In this document: piece by piece, positions 1 through 10,328 of the stretch
How the letters are laid out: each line of letters begins with the position of its first letter
How positions within the stretch are numbered: position 1 is the stretch's first letter
Assembly (NCBI GenBank): GCA_934477125.1
Contig: CAKSOL010000007.1
Coordinates: 71,071-135,070 of the forward strand
Reading direction: 5' to 3'
Source: an uncultured Eubacteriales bacterium
GTDB lineage: Bacteria; Bacillota; Clostridia; Oscillospirales; Acutalibacteraceae
DNA length: 64,000 bases
Program-made: the position numbers and the translations under genes
The notes under the pieces: model-generated
Database searches by the model: none
Told to the model about the DNA's origin: nothing
What the model saw: the letters and a program-made list of their open reading frames with translations, nothing else

Positions 1-1
1 A

Positions 2-2548
2 CAGCACCCCGAATTCAAGCTTTTTTGCTTGGACGGGCAGACGGTCGTTTTAGAGGATTATGCGGATATAGAGCCGCATAACGCTAAGCGTCTGCGCAAG
101 CTTATAGAGCAGGGTCGGGTTATCGTCGGCCCTTGGTATACTATGCCGGACGAATATTCGGTATCGGGAGAGAGCCTTATCCGAAATTTATCGGTCGGAA
201 TGAAGCTTGCGGAAAAATGGGGCGGAAAGCCTTTGATGTACGGATATATCAACGATATATTCGGACATATTGCTCAGCTGCCGCAGATTTTGAACGGCTT
301 CGGTATAAACGGCGCATATATAAGCCGCGGCTTGGGCGATACCGATTTCAACCATTTTGTGTGGAGCTCTCCGAACGGAAGCACGGTTTATACGACGGTA
401 GGAGATTATTCCTATTTTAAGCTGCGCGTAATGTCCAAATTCGGCACGGCGGAATTTAAGGAAAAATTCAGGGAATTTATGGAGCTTAGTATCAGCCGAT
501 GTAAAATCCCGGTTGTTTTTATTTCCAACACCTGGGATCATTCGCTTGCCAACCCTGAGATCGTAAAGGTTTTCGGGCTGATAAGGGAAATGTATCCGGA
601 AGCGGAAATATGCGATGTAACGCCCGATATTATGGCAAACGAGCTGAAAAAATATGCCGATGAAATTCCGCGTATCCGCGGGGAGCTTTGTATGCCTATG
701 GCGGGAAAAAACGGGATTGCCGATAATCTGGATACGCTTTATCATTGCATTTCGAGCTATTATCCGATAAAGCGGTATAACGATTATTGCCAAAATATTT
801 TAGAGCGGCGTATTGAGCCGATGATTGCCGTAAGCCGAATTGAGGGCAGGAAATTCAACCGCCGTTATATTGAAAGGGCATATGAATATCTGCTTAAGAA
901 TCATGCTCACGATTCTATTTGCGGCTGCTCCGTAAGTGCGGTTCATAAGGATATGATCTACCGTTTCGATCAGGTAAGGCAAATATGCGATTGCCTTTAT
1001 GAGGAGTATTTGAAGGGTGAGCGGGATATTCAGTATTCTGCCGATGTTAAGAACGAATATGTAATAAAAATATTCAATTCCCTGCCGAGGGCTACGAAAA
1101 AATGCTATACTGCCGATGTGCGTTTTTATGATGACTTTAATAAAAGCAGCGGCAGATATACCGAAACCGAAAAGGTGAATGATTTTAAAATTTTCAATAC
1201 CCAAGGCAAAGAGATACCGTATCAGATTTTGAATATACAGAAGAATGTTCTTACAAGGTCGATCAAGCACGCTCAGTATTCATATCGGCAGGATATTTAT
1301 AAAATTGCATTTGAGGCTGAAACACCGGCATTCGGTTATGCGGAATATAAGATTATGCCGAGCGATGAAAAGGTCGGTTGCGCCGATACCCTGCCGTACG
1401 GTGAAAGCTGGGCGGAAAACGGAATTATCCGCTTGGATATTGCAAAGAACGGCAGTCTCAAAATCTCCGATATCAAAAACAGCAAAGTATATGAGAGGCT
1501 TAATATATTTGCCGACGACGGCGAAATAGGCGACGGCTGGAAGCATCAGGCGCCCGTAAATAATGAAACAATCTATGCGGACAGCGCAAGGGTCGCGCTG
1601 ATATATGCGGGCGCTTTTGAAGTTAAATTCCGGATAGAGCAAACCCTTAGTCTGCCGGAAAGCTTTGATTTTACTGCCGGCTCAAGAAGCGAAAAGCGAT
1701 GTGAAATGCGGATAATCTCTTTTGTGACCGTGCAAAAGAATTCTCCCGCGGTAAAAATCGAGGTTTCCGTCGATAACCGCGCAAAGGATCACCGCCTGCG
1801 GGTTTTGTTTCCGACAAATGTAACGGGGGATAAATATTTTGCCGGTCAGGCGTTTTATCGGGTCGAGCGAAAAACGGGCTTTGACCGCAAAACCGTTTCT
1901 TACCGCGAACCGGATGTTCCGGAAAGAAATATGAACGGCATTGTCGGGAAACGCGGCGCGGACGGCTGCGGCATCGCTTTTGTTTCGGCGGAGGGACTTC
2001 ATGAGACGGCTTGCTTTGACAACAGAGAAAGCACTATTGCCGTAACGCTTTTCAGAGCGTTTCAAAGCGTTGTTATGCAGAATAACGATAACGGCGGTCA
2101 ACTTCAGGAAAAAATGAAATTCAGATACGCGCTGATTCCGCTGGACAACAGCCGTACATATTCCGATTTGCTTGATGTCAGGCAGGATTTGTCCGAAACC
2201 GATATGATTTATTCCGGCAGGGTGGAAAACGGGGAAGCTGCAAATCCTCCAAAATCGTATTTTGAAATTAAGAACCGAAATATCGCGCTCAGTATTTTCA
2301 AATGCTCAGAGGATAAATCCGGATATATTTTACGCACATTTAATACCACAGACGATGTGCAAAGCGGAAAAATTTCTTTCGGCTTTGATGCCGAAAAAGC
2401 GTATTTGACCGATTTGAATGAAAACGAAATAAGCGAGTTGAGCGCCTCGGATAATTTGGTCATGCTGCAATGGATACCCTACGAAATCAAGACGGTTAAG
2501 ATAACAAAAAGAATATTAATGAAAAATATCAACAGGAGGCTTTCATGA
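2..2548 (+). CDS. GH38 alpha-mannosidase (5' end outside window)
   Basis: Retaining alpha-mannosidase of family GH38, probably cytoplasmic because no signal peptide is visible, although the N-terminus is missing. The frame is open to the left edge, so the TTG at 29 is not a credible start. Seen: an N-terminal stretch typical of the family (GPWYTMPDEY, GESLIRNL), then YGYINDIFGHIAQ, whose Asp (codon at about 254) is the expected catalytic nucleophile, and NHAHDSICGCS at about 900, a conserved zinc-site block. The C-terminal half is the usual beta-sandwich region. Family members run to about 850-1050 residues, so only a short N-terminal piece is lost. The stop overlaps the next ATG in ATGA, which implies translational coupling. 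Family call firm; the mannoside linkage cut is not known. Confidence 0.93.
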   Translation, partial: QHPEFKLFCLDGQTVVLEDYADIEPHNAKRLRKLIEQGRVIVGPWYTMPDEYSVSGESLIRNLSVGMKLAEKWGGKPLMYGYINDIFGHIAQLPQILNGFGINGAYISRGLGDTDFNHFVWSSPNGSTVYTTVGDYSYFKLRVMSKFGTAEFKEKFREFMELSISRCKIPVVFISNTWDHSLANPEIVKVFGLIREMYPEAEICDVTPDIMANELKKYADEIPRIRGELCMPMAGKNGIADNLDTLYHCISSYYPIKRYNDYCQNILERRIEPMIAVSRIEGRKFNRRYIERAYEYLLKNHAHDSICGCSVSAVHKDMIYRFDQVRQICDCLYEEYLKGERDIQYSADVKNEYVIKIFNSLPRATKKCYTADVRFYDDFNKSSGRYTETEKVNDFKIFNTQGKEIPYQILNIQKNVLTRSIKHAQYSYRQDIYKIAFEAETPAFGYAEYKIMPSDEKVGCADTLPYGESWAENGIIRLDIAKNGSLKISDIKNSKVYERLNIFADDGEIGDGWKHQAPVNNETIYADSARVALIYAGAFEVKFRIEQTLSLPESFDFTAGSRSEKRCEMRIISFVTVQKNSPAVKIEVSVDNRAKDHRLRVLFPTNVTGDKYFAGQAFYRVERKTGFDRKTVSYREPDVPERNMNGIVGKRGADGCGIAFVSAEGLHETACFDNRESTIAVTLFRAFQSVVMQNNDNGGQLQEKMKFRYALIPLDNSRTYSDLLDVRQDLSETDMIYSGRVENGEAANPPKSYFEIKNRNIALSIFKCSEDKSGYILRTFNTTDDVQSGKISFGFDAEKAYLTDLNENEISELSASDNLVMLQWIPYEIKTVKITKRILMKNINRRLS

Positions 2549-3336
2549 GATATGTTTTTGATAATGACTGTCATATTCACAGCAGGCTTTCGTTATGCTC
2601 AAATGATCCCGAGCAAACGCCTGAACGCATTTTAGAATATGCACGCAGATATGACTTAAAAACGATTTGTTTAACGGATCATTATTGGGACGAAAGAGTT
2701 CCCGGAGCGACAGATTGGTATTCTAAACAAAATTTTTCTCATATAATCGAGGCAAGACCACTGCCGCAGGCTGACGGAATTCGTTTCCTGTTCGGATGCG
2801 AGACCGAAATGGATCGGAATATGACACTCGGAATTTCAAAGGAACGTTTTGACGAATTTGATTTTATAGTTATACCCACAACACATTTCCATATGAGCGG
2901 CTTTACAATTCCGAAGGATTACATCACGCCCGAACAGCGTTCTGAATTTTGGTATAAAAAGCTGAATGCCCTTTTTGATATGGATTTGCCGTTTCATAAA
3001 ATAGGAATTGCTCATCTTGCTTGTCCTCTTATGAATTCTCCGCGCGAAAAATATATAGAAACAATGGCGGAGCTTTCGGACAGCGATATGGAAAACGCTT
3101 TCGGCAGGGCAGCAGAAAAGGGCGTCGGAATAGAACTCAATTATGAGGATATGAAATTCAGTAACAGTGAAGCAGATACGGTTTTGCGACCATTTAAAAT
3201 TGCGAAGCATATGGGCTGCAAATTTTATTGTGGCAGCGATGCTCATCATCCCGCTGATATGGACGCTGCAAAAAAATTTTTTGATAGGGCAATAGATATG
3301 CTCGGATTAACCGAAAATGATAAATTTAAAATCTAA
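2545..3336 (+). CDS. PHP-domain metal-dependent phosphoesterase
   Basis: A 263-residue polymerase-and-histidinol-phosphatase (PHP) superfamily protein. Metal-ligand motifs are present in order: DCHIHS near the N-terminus, TDHYWDE at about 46, GCETEMD at about 88, HFHMSG near 116 and GSDAHHP near 231. Relatives hydrolyse phosphate monoesters such as histidinol phosphate with two or three divalent metals. The start is supported by AGGAGG at 2534-2539 and by the 4-nt ATGA overlap with the mannosidase gene. Its place inside a glycosidase operon suggests it acts on a sugar phosphate or related ester rather than in histidine synthesis, but that is inference from position only. Confidence 0.85.
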   Translation: MRYVFDNDCHIHSRLSLCSNDPEQTPERILEYARRYDLKTICLTDHYWDERVPGATDWYSKQNFSHIIEARPLPQADGIRFLFGCETEMDRNMTLGISKERFDEFDFIVIPTTHFHMSGFTIPKDYITPEQRSEFWYKKLNALFDMDLPFHKIGIAHLACPLMNSPREKYIETMAELSDSDMENAFGRAAEKGVGIELNYEDMKFSNSEADTVLRPFKIAKHMGCKFYCGSDAHHPADMDAAKKFFDRAIDMLGLTENDKFKI

Positions 3337-3364
3337 TCTAAAGTTGAGAGGAACGAAACATAAA

Positions 3365-5320
3365 ATGGATAAATTACCGTTCAGACAAATTCATCTTGAT
3401 TTTCACACTTCGGAGTGTATGCCGGATGTCGGCAGCGAATTTTCGGAGGAAAACTTTCGCAAAGCTCTTAAAGACGGACATGTATCGTCAATAAACCTTT
3501 TTGCAAAATGTCACCACGGCTGGAGCTATTTTCCGTCAAAGGTTAATAAAATGCACCCGACCTTAAAAACAAATTTGCTTGACAGGCAACTTAAGGTATG
3601 CGAGGAAATGGGCGTTCGCGCGCAGATTTATATTTCCGCCGGCTATGACGAACGCAAGGTCAACGAATATCCTCAGATGCACGCGATGTACCGCGGGAGA
3701 GATAACACTTTGCTCGGAGTGCATTTTCATCAGCTTTGCCTTAACAATCAGGAATATCTCGCTATGCTTGAAGCGGAGGTTGCTGAGGTTATGGAAACCT
3801 TCGCCGGCAGATTTGACGGCGTTTTTCTGGACATCTGTACTCCCGCGCCCTGTCTTTGCGGTACCTGTATCGATTCAATGCTTGAAAACGGGTTGAACCC
3901 GGATTTGCCGGAGGATGTTGCTAAGCATCAGAAAATAGTATATAAAAAGTTTACCGACCGTATAAATGCGGTTGTTGCAAAATATGACCCGGATATGCCG
4001 GTATTCTATAATTGCGGAAATCTCCCCAGAAATGACCGCAGCGTAGCTTACTCCAATACAAAGCACCTGGAGTTGGAGTCTCTTCCGACCGGCGGCTGGG
4101 GCTATGACCATTTTCCGATGTCTGCGGCATACGCCCGCGTTTTAGGCAGAGAATTTCTCGGAATGACAGGTAAATTCCATAAGTTCTGGGGCGAGTTCGG
4201 AGGTTATAAGCACCCGAATGCTCTGATATACGAAACCTCACTTTCTCTCGCAAACGGAGCAAAATGCTCAATAGGCGATCAACTGCACCCGCTCGGAAAA
4301 TTTGATGAGGCAACATATAAGCTCATCGGAAAGGCATATGCAGAGGTCGAGAAAAAAGAGCCTTGGTGTCATGATGTGACCGCAGTAGCAGACATTGCCG
4401 TATATACTACATATACAGAGGAAAATCAGGATAAGTGCCCCGATATCGGCGCAAACCGTATGCTGCTTGAAGATCATTACCTTTACAATATAATTGATAA
4501 TGAATGTGATTTTTCGGACTATAAGGTGATTATTTTCCCGGATTGCGTTGAATTTGATAAGGAGCTCTCCGAAAAAACAAACGCTTACCTTGAAAAAGGT
4601 GGGAAAATAATGCTGAGCGGTAAAAGCGGACTTACGGAAAGGGGAGAGTTTTTCAGAGATTTCGGCGTTAAATTCGGCGGGGAAAACCCGATGAACAATA
4701 CCTATCTTGTCCCCGCGTATGATATGAAGCCGAACGGCATAGCGCCGTATCTTATGTATACGCACGGCTATTTTATCAGCGCCGACAGCCGCGTTGAAAC
4801 GGTCGGCTTTATGCAGAACGCGTATTTCAACCGTTCATTCAGGCATTTCTGCTCTCATACAACAACTCCGAACGAGCCCGAAAGCTTTATGCCGGGAGCG
4901 GTGATCTCCGGCGGTATCGCTTATATTGCCTGGAATATTTTCGGGGAATACGGCGAACACGGCGCCTACCATAACAGGCGCATTGTCTGCGATATGCTCG
5001 ACCGCCTTTTGGGAGAAGAAAAAACGCTTGAAACAAACCTCGGCTCAAACGGTATCGTAACTCTTATGGGGCAGAAATGCGAAAACAGGTATGTTAATCA
5101 TCTTTTATATGCTGTCACCAAAAAACGAGGCAGAATTGAAGTTATTGAGGACGCGCCCGTAACAGTAGGTACTGAGGTTACTGTCAGAATGGAGAGTAAA
5201 CCGAAGCGCGTATATATAGCCCCGGAAAACAGGGATATACCGTTCAGCTATCAAAACGGTATACTTTCATATAGTGTAGACTCGTTCGTTCTTCACGCAA
5301 TGGTCGTTATTGATAAATAG
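3365..5320 (+). CDS. GHL6-type glycoside hydrolase with trimerisation-like domain
   Basis: About 651 residues. The N-terminal 350 residues resemble the hypothetical glycosyl hydrolase 6 (GHL6) TIM barrel: IHLDFHTSE at the start, AKCHHGW, FDGVFLDIC near 160 and a Cys-rich loop. The part from about 355 (VADIAVYTTYT, then DYKVIIFPDC and a GGKIMLSG loop) resembles the beta-galactosidase trimerisation, glutamine-amidotransferase-like fold. Proteins of this architecture occur in Firmicutes and Bacteroidetes glycan loci but few have a known substrate. I place the start at ATG 3365, preceded by GAGAGG at 3346; the earlier ATG at 3317 lies inside the upstream gene and has no ribosome site. No signal peptide, so probably cytoplasmic. 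Confidence 0.78.
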   Translation: MDKLPFRQIHLDFHTSECMPDVGSEFSEENFRKALKDGHVSSINLFAKCHHGWSYFPSKVNKMHPTLKTNLLDRQLKVCEEMGVRAQIYISAGYDERKVNEYPQMHAMYRGRDNTLLGVHFHQLCLNNQEYLAMLEAEVAEVMETFAGRFDGVFLDICTPAPCLCGTCIDSMLENGLNPDLPEDVAKHQKIVYKKFTDRINAVVAKYDPDMPVFYNCGNLPRNDRSVAYSNTKHLELESLPTGGWGYDHFPMSAAYARVLGREFLGMTGKFHKFWGEFGGYKHPNALIYETSLSLANGAKCSIGDQLHPLGKFDEATYKLIGKAYAEVEKKEPWCHDVTAVADIAVYTTYTEENQDKCPDIGANRMLLEDHYLYNIIDNECDFSDYKVIIFPDCVEFDKELSEKTNAYLEKGGKIMLSGKSGLTERGEFFRDFGVKFGGENPMNNTYLVPAYDMKPNGIAPYLMYTHGYFISADSRVETVGFMQNAYFNRSFRHFCSHTTTPNEPESFMPGAVISGGIAYIAWNIFGEYGEHGAYHNRRIVCDMLDRLLGEEKTLETNLGSNGIVTLMGQKCENRYVNHLLYAVTKKRGRIEVIEDAPVTVGTEVTVRMESKPKRVYIAPENRDIPFSYQNGILSYSVDSFVLHAMVVIDK

Positions 5321-5343
5321 CTGTTAAAAAGGAGAAAAAGTAA

Positions 5344-6834
5344 ATGCTCAGATCCGATGAATTTAAAAAACCGCTGCTTCATAAACGGGCAGACGCCGAA
5401 TACACGGCGGCTGTATTGCGGGACGAAAGCGCTTTTCAGGGGTACAGAGTTGAAAGAATTGAAAATGCTCGGTTTCCGATTGTTTTTGATAAGGATGAGC
5501 TTATTTTTGATTTCGGAAATCATTATACCGGTTATTTGCATATAGAGCTTGAAAACGGCACGGACTTACATATTGCGGATTCTCCGACGAATATAGCGTT
5601 TGAATTTGCCGAAATGCCTATTGAGCTTATGGAGGAGCCGGACAGATCCCGCCGCGCCCTTTCTTTCGGATGGGCGCAGAAGGATTATAAAACAATTCCG
5701 TTTATGCCGTATCAAGGCAGCCTTGAAAGGCGATATGCCTTCAGGTATCTGAGAATTAAACGCACGGACGCGGTGAATTTTCCCGTTAAGATAACCGCGC
5801 TTTATATCGACAGCGTTTCGGCGGTGGATTTAAACTCGGCACTCCCCTGCAATGCGGCTGATTTGCTTCTTAAAAGAATCGATGCTATGTGTCTAAACTC
5901 TCTAAAGGAATGCGAGCAGGAAATTTTTGAGGACGGTCCCAAGCGCGACAGGCGTTTGTGGATAGGCGATTTGCGATTGCAGGCGCTGGTTGATTATGTC
6001 TCGTTCGGGAACATTGATTTGATAAAACGGTGTATTTATCTTTTTGCCGAGCATTTGAACGAAAAGGGTGTTGTCGCGCCCTGCGTGTTTCCCGATACGC
6101 CGCCCTTCGTCGATCAATTCATTTATATGGATTATGCCCTTTGCTTTATACTTTGCCTGTATGATTATTATGTAAATACCGGTGATAAGGAACTGCTTGC
6201 GGAACTGTATGACACGGCGGAATATCAGGTCAAGTATGCCGAAAAGCATTTTGACCGCGAAAACGGCAAGATAGACATACCTGTTTTTATAGACCACGGA
6301 CGGCTCGATAAAACCGTTGCGGCTCTTGGATTTTTTATCTATGCTCTGAAAAGAATGACCGTTCTTGCCGATGCCTTGGACTGTGACACAAAACGGCTTT
6401 CGGACCTGATTGAGGACTCGGAAAAGGCAATTATGAAGTATTATTCCGAGGACAAAGGGCTTTTTGTTGCGCCGGACGGAGAAATTTCTTATCACTCGCA
6501 GGTATGGGCGGCATTATCGGAGGTGTTGGATAAAAATAAAAACGCGGAGCTTTTAAGCCGTATTGCGGACTGCGGCTCGGCGGTTAAAATATCAACACCG
6601 TTTATGCAGCATTATTATTTAGAGGCGCTTTACGGCTGCGGAATGACTGACGAGGCGGAAGGGCTTATAAAGAGCTTTTGGGGAGCTATGCTCAATGCGG
6701 GCTTTGATTGCTGCCCCGAATGCTTCGTTCCCGGAGACGACCGTTTTTCGCCCTACTGTAATCCGACGCTTAACAGCGCCTGCCATGCCTGGAGCTGCTC
6801 GGCGGCGTATTGGATAAGAAAATACGGCAACTAA
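5344..6834 (+). CDS. GH78-like (alpha/alpha)6 hydrolase, alpha-L-rhamnosidase family
   Basis: A 496-residue protein with an N-terminal beta-sandwich (about 1-165) and an (alpha/alpha)6-barrel. The motif FEDGPKRDRRLWIGDLRLQA near 195-215 matches the conserved acidic block of GH78 enzymes, where the Asp and Glu near RDR act in catalysis. GH78 enzymes remove terminal alpha-L-rhamnose from polysaccharides or glycosides by inversion. At 496 residues it is shorter than typical GH78 proteins (600-1000), so extra N-terminal binding domains are absent. A strong AAAGGAG site precedes the ATG. No signal peptide is seen. A second, larger GH78-like gene lies at 34136. Rhamnose as the true substrate is unproven. 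Confidence 0.78.
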   Translation: MLRSDEFKKPLLHKRADAEYTAAVLRDESAFQGYRVERIENARFPIVFDKDELIFDFGNHYTGYLHIELENGTDLHIADSPTNIAFEFAEMPIELMEEPDRSRRALSFGWAQKDYKTIPFMPYQGSLERRYAFRYLRIKRTDAVNFPVKITALYIDSVSAVDLNSALPCNAADLLLKRIDAMCLNSLKECEQEIFEDGPKRDRRLWIGDLRLQALVDYVSFGNIDLIKRCIYLFAEHLNEKGVVAPCVFPDTPPFVDQFIYMDYALCFILCLYDYYVNTGDKELLAELYDTAEYQVKYAEKHFDRENGKIDIPVFIDHGRLDKTVAALGFFIYALKRMTVLADALDCDTKRLSDLIEDSEKAIMKYYSEDKGLFVAPDGEISYHSQVWAALSEVLDKNKNAELLSRIADCGSAVKISTPFMQHYYLEALYGCGMTDEAEGLIKSFWGAMLNAGFDCCPECFVPGDDRFSPYCNPTLNSACHAWSCSAAYWIRKYGN

Positions 6835-6868
6835 CCGATATACGGCTTTGAGAAAGGCGGGGAAAGAG

Positions 6869-7948
6869 ATGCATAATCTTTTTAATGAATATTCATCCAA
6901 CACATTTGCGGGAACCTGCAATAACTATATGTTAAAGGATAGCGTCAAAAGTAAAACGTCTGCTATATTCTACAGGGTTCAGAAATCCGGAAAGCAAATA
7001 TACAGATTTTGCTTTTCAAATGTTGTAGACAGCACATGGGGCGATGGAACATTATTTCATGCAAACCAAAACGGCGGCAGCTGGAAAATTGTGTCCGCTT
7101 TTGCCGGTGACGGCGGAGCTTACGGCGAACCCCAAACAGAAACGGGCGGGCTTGTTCCTGTTCTTTTTTCGGCAAGCGCCGAAAAAAGTATAGCGCCGGG
7201 AGAAGTTTTTTGGAGCGATGAAACAGAGCTGGACATTCCGCAGGGGCATTATCTGTGCTTTAAGCTCACATTCTGCGGCAGCGAAATTCCTTATATGCCG
7301 GAAAAGTTGACTCCCTATTTTTCATTTAACGAAAATGAAGTTATAGACAATCGGGATTTTCCGCAGCCGATTTTTGTCGGGATTAAAGACAGCAAGAGAA
7401 AGAAAATCGTTTTCTTGGGCGACTCTATAACTCAGGGGATAGGTACAACTCAGGATGCATACGGCTTTTGGGCAGCGAGATTTGCCGAGCGGCTTAACGG
7501 AAAATTCAGCGTTTGGAATATCGGTCTCGGCTGCGGCCGCGCCGGTGACGCTGCCTCGGACGGAGTATGGCTGAATAAGGCGAAAACCGGCGACATAGTT
7601 TTTGTGTGCTTCGGAGTGAACGATATATTTATGCACCGTTCGGTTTCCGAAATTTGCGGTGATATACTGAAAATCATCTGCTTGTTAAAGAAAAATGGGT
7701 GCAGAGTGTTTCTGCTGTCCGTTCCGCCGTTCGATATGATCGGGAAGGACAGGGATAAATGGTATGAGGTTAATGAGTATCTTAAAGGCACGGTTTCAAA
7801 GGAAGCAGAAGGATTTTTTGATGTTTCGTCTGTCCTCGGAAAGCCTGCACCGAACAGTCATATGTCGCTTTTTGGCCCTCATCCGGATGATAACGGCGGC
7901 GAGGCTTTGGGAAATGCTCTGTATAATGCATTTGGAGATAAGCTTTGA
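6869..7948 (+). CDS. SGNH/GDSL esterase with N-terminal beta-sandwich
   Basis: About 359 residues: an N-terminal domain (about 1-170) rich in beta-strand, then an SGNH hydrolase domain. Block I is VFLGDSITQG with Ser at residue 186; block II is GLGCGRAGD; block III is FGVND. Block V reads FGPHPDD: the His (residue 338) is present but the Asp normally three positions earlier is Phe, so the enzyme may use a Ser-His dyad or a displaced Asp. Such proteins often remove acetyl groups from sugars. Start taken at ATG 6869 after GGCGGGG; the TTG at 6848 has no ribosome site. Lies 18 nt before the GH94 gene in the same operon. Confidence 0.82.
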   Translation: MHNLFNEYSSNTFAGTCNNYMLKDSVKSKTSAIFYRVQKSGKQIYRFCFSNVVDSTWGDGTLFHANQNGGSWKIVSAFAGDGGAYGEPQTETGGLVPVLFSASAEKSIAPGEVFWSDETELDIPQGHYLCFKLTFCGSEIPYMPEKLTPYFSFNENEVIDNRDFPQPIFVGIKDSKRKKIVFLGDSITQGIGTTQDAYGFWAARFAERLNGKFSVWNIGLGCGRAGDAASDGVWLNKAKTGDIVFVCFGVNDIFMHRSVSEICGDILKIICLLKKNGCRVFLLSVPPFDMIGKDRDKWYEVNEYLKGTVSKEAEGFFDVSSVLGKPAPNSHMSLFGPHPDDNGGEALGNALYNAFGDKL

Positions 7949-7966
7949 ATAAAGGAACGGATTTAA

Positions 7967-10324
7967 ATGAAATACGGATATTATGATAATGAAAATAAAG
8001 AATATGTTATAACTCGGCCGGATACGCCGGCTCCCTGGATGAATTACCTCGGAAACGGGCAGTTCAGCAGTATAATTTCAAACAATGCCGGAGGTCTTAT
8101 TTTCGACCGCGATCCCGGCAGCTTCCGCATAACCAGATATAACTTCAATAATATTCCCGCCGACCGTCCCGGCAGATATCTGTATTTTAAGGATACCGAA
8201 AGCGGCGAGGTTTGGTCTCCGACCTGGCAGCCCGTTAAAGCGCCGCTTGATTTCTATGAAACGCGGCACGGTATGGGCTATACAAAAATTTCCGCAAAAA
8301 AGGACGGTATCAGCTCGGAAATCACCTATTTTATCCCGCAGGACGCGCATTATGAGGTTTGGGCGGTTAAGATTAAAAACTGCTCGGAAAGCCGCAAAAA
8401 GCTTAAAATATTCAGCTACATAGAGTTCAGCTCATATATTGCAAGGTATGATATCGAGTGCGATTGGCCGAGGTATTTCTGTGACTGTAAGCGTGTCGGA
8501 AACGCCGTTGTATTCAATCCGTCCGATGATTTTATTGAGGAAAAGCGACTGCTTTCATATATTTCAACCGACCTGCCTATCGAAAGCTACGATTGCTCGC
8601 GCGATGCGTTTTTAGGGCGTTACCGTGATGAATCCTCTCCTGTTGCGGTTGAAAACGGCTTTTGCTCAAATACCGATATCAATGCGGACAACGCCTGCGG
8701 TAGCTTTTGCTGCGCGGTAGAGCTGAATGCCGGAGAAGAAAAGCAGTTTGTGTTTTCTGTGGGAAACGCGGAAAATACCGCGGAAATAGAGGAGCAGTCC
8801 CGCGCCGCCGCAGACGGCTTGCTGCGGGAAAATCAGCTTGCGGAGCTAAAGCGGTTTTGGAAAAATAACGCCGAGTGCTTTCAGGCAGATACTCCCGATG
8901 AGGATATGAACACAATGCTTAATATATGGCATCCGTATCAGTGCCGTATGACCTTTAATTGGTCGAGGTTTATATCCTACTATGAGCGCGGCCTCGGCAG
9001 GGGCTGGGGCTTCAGGGACAGTATGCAGGATGTATTGGGTGTAATGCACATTGTGCCGCAGGAAGCAAAGGAACGAATAAAAACGCTGCTTTCAATTCAG
9101 TATTCCGAGGGCTGCTGCCGCTCGGTATATTATCCCGGAACGGGAGAATCGGCGGGCGGCGGCAGATCGGATGATCAGCTGTGGTCGGTTTTCTCGGTAT
9201 GCACATATATAAAGGAAACGGGAGACACCGGATTTTTAAACGAAAAAGTTCCTTATGTTGACGGCGGTGAGGCTTCAGTTTGGGAGCATTTGAAGGCGGG
9301 AATGGAGTTTACCCGCAGAAATGTAGGCGAGCATAATATCCCGCTTTTCCTGCGCAACGATTGGAACGACAGCATTAAGAAAATTTCAATGAAAAAGAAC
9401 AAGGCTGAATCCGCATTTGTGTTCTTTCAGGCGGCTCACGCGGCATATGAGCTGATACAGCTTTTCAAATATCTGAACGATGCGGATAAACTTGCCTGGG
9501 CTGAAAGCTATTACGGTTGGTGTAAGGAAGCCGTGCCTGTATTGTGGGACGGCAAATGGTTCTTGCGCGGCTTTACCGATTACGGCGAAAAATACGGTAC
9601 GGATTGCGATGAATTTAATAAGATATTTTTAAATCCGCAGTCCTGGGCGGTGCTGAGCCGCCTGCCGTCCGCAGAACAGGGCAATTCGGCGTTCGATAAT
9701 GTGGAAAAAATGCTTTTCTGCGACCTTGGCGTTTGTTCTCATGCGCCAGCGTCAACCGGTATAGATATTAAAAAGAAATGGTTTTTCGGAGAAAAGGCTG
9801 GCGTTCGCGAAAACGGCGGTGTCTTCTTTCACGCCAGCACTTGGGCAATAATAGCGGAAACCCTGCTCAACCGCGGAGAACAGGCGTATTCCCTTTATCG
9901 CCGCGAGCTGCCGACCGTTCGTAATGACAGGGCGGATCAATGTATGGTAGAGCCTTATGTTTACGCGTCGTCTATGATAGGTCCGGCTCACGAACGCTAC
10001 GGCGCCGGAGTAGGTTCATGGCTGAGCGGTACCGCCTCTTGGATGTATCTTGCGGCAACGCAGTATATATTGGGATTCCGTCCAGATTATGACGGGGTAA
10101 TTATTGACCCGTGTGTTCCGGAAAGCTGGAACGGCTTTAGCTTTAAGCGTATTTACCGCGGGATTACCTGCGAGGTAGTATCACCTAAAATACCATATAA
10201 AGGCGCAAGAGCGGCAACCCTTACAGTTGACGGTGAAAGCATAAACGGAACATTTATCCCTTACAGTATGCTGAAAGGAAAACAGGCTGTTAAAATAACG
10301 GTTAATTATGAGGACGAAAGGTGA
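7967..10324 (+). CDS. GH94 glycoside phosphorylase
   Basis: A 785-residue GH94 (cellobiose phosphorylase-type) enzyme. These proteins split beta-glucosides with phosphate, giving alpha-D-glucose 1-phosphate plus a shortened sugar, which saves ATP. Seen: the family N-terminus (ITRPDTPAPWMNYLGNG, then AGGLIFDRD and PGRYLYFKD), the barrel motif GWGFRDSMQDVLG near 345-358, whose second Asp is the expected general acid, and the C-terminal block GFRPDYDGVIIDPCVP. Length is normal for the family (about 800). No signal peptide, so it acts inside the cell on imported oligosaccharides. Substrate (cellobiose, laminaribiose, chitobiose or other) cannot be read from the motifs. Overlaps nothing; AAAGGAACGG precedes the ATG. 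Confidence 0.93.
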   Translation: MKYGYYDNENKEYVITRPDTPAPWMNYLGNGQFSSIISNNAGGLIFDRDPGSFRITRYNFNNIPADRPGRYLYFKDTESGEVWSPTWQPVKAPLDFYETRHGMGYTKISAKKDGISSEITYFIPQDAHYEVWAVKIKNCSESRKKLKIFSYIEFSSYIARYDIECDWPRYFCDCKRVGNAVVFNPSDDFIEEKRLLSYISTDLPIESYDCSRDAFLGRYRDESSPVAVENGFCSNTDINADNACGSFCCAVELNAGEEKQFVFSVGNAENTAEIEEQSRAAADGLLRENQLAELKRFWKNNAECFQADTPDEDMNTMLNIWHPYQCRMTFNWSRFISYYERGLGRGWGFRDSMQDVLGVMHIVPQEAKERIKTLLSIQYSEGCCRSVYYPGTGESAGGGRSDDQLWSVFSVCTYIKETGDTGFLNEKVPYVDGGEASVWEHLKAGMEFTRRNVGEHNIPLFLRNDWNDSIKKISMKKNKAESAFVFFQAAHAAYELIQLFKYLNDADKLAWAESYYGWCKEAVPVLWDGKWFLRGFTDYGEKYGTDCDEFNKIFLNPQSWAVLSRLPSAEQGNSAFDNVEKMLFCDLGVCSHAPASTGIDIKKKWFFGEKAGVRENGGVFFHASTWAIIAETLLNRGEQAYSLYRRELPTVRNDRADQCMVEPYVYASSMIGPAHERYGAGVGSWLSGTASWMYLAATQYILGFRPDYDGVIIDPCVPESWNGFSFKRIYRGITCEVVSPKIPYKGARAATLTVDGESINGTFIPYSMLKGKQAVKITVNYEDER

Positions 10325-10328
10325 AAAT

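Noticed and set aside
188..793. Antisense open frame of 201 codons in the mannosidase gene, and many like it elsewhere
   Set aside because: They lie fully inside confidently identified genes, lack ribosome sites and resemble no protein family.
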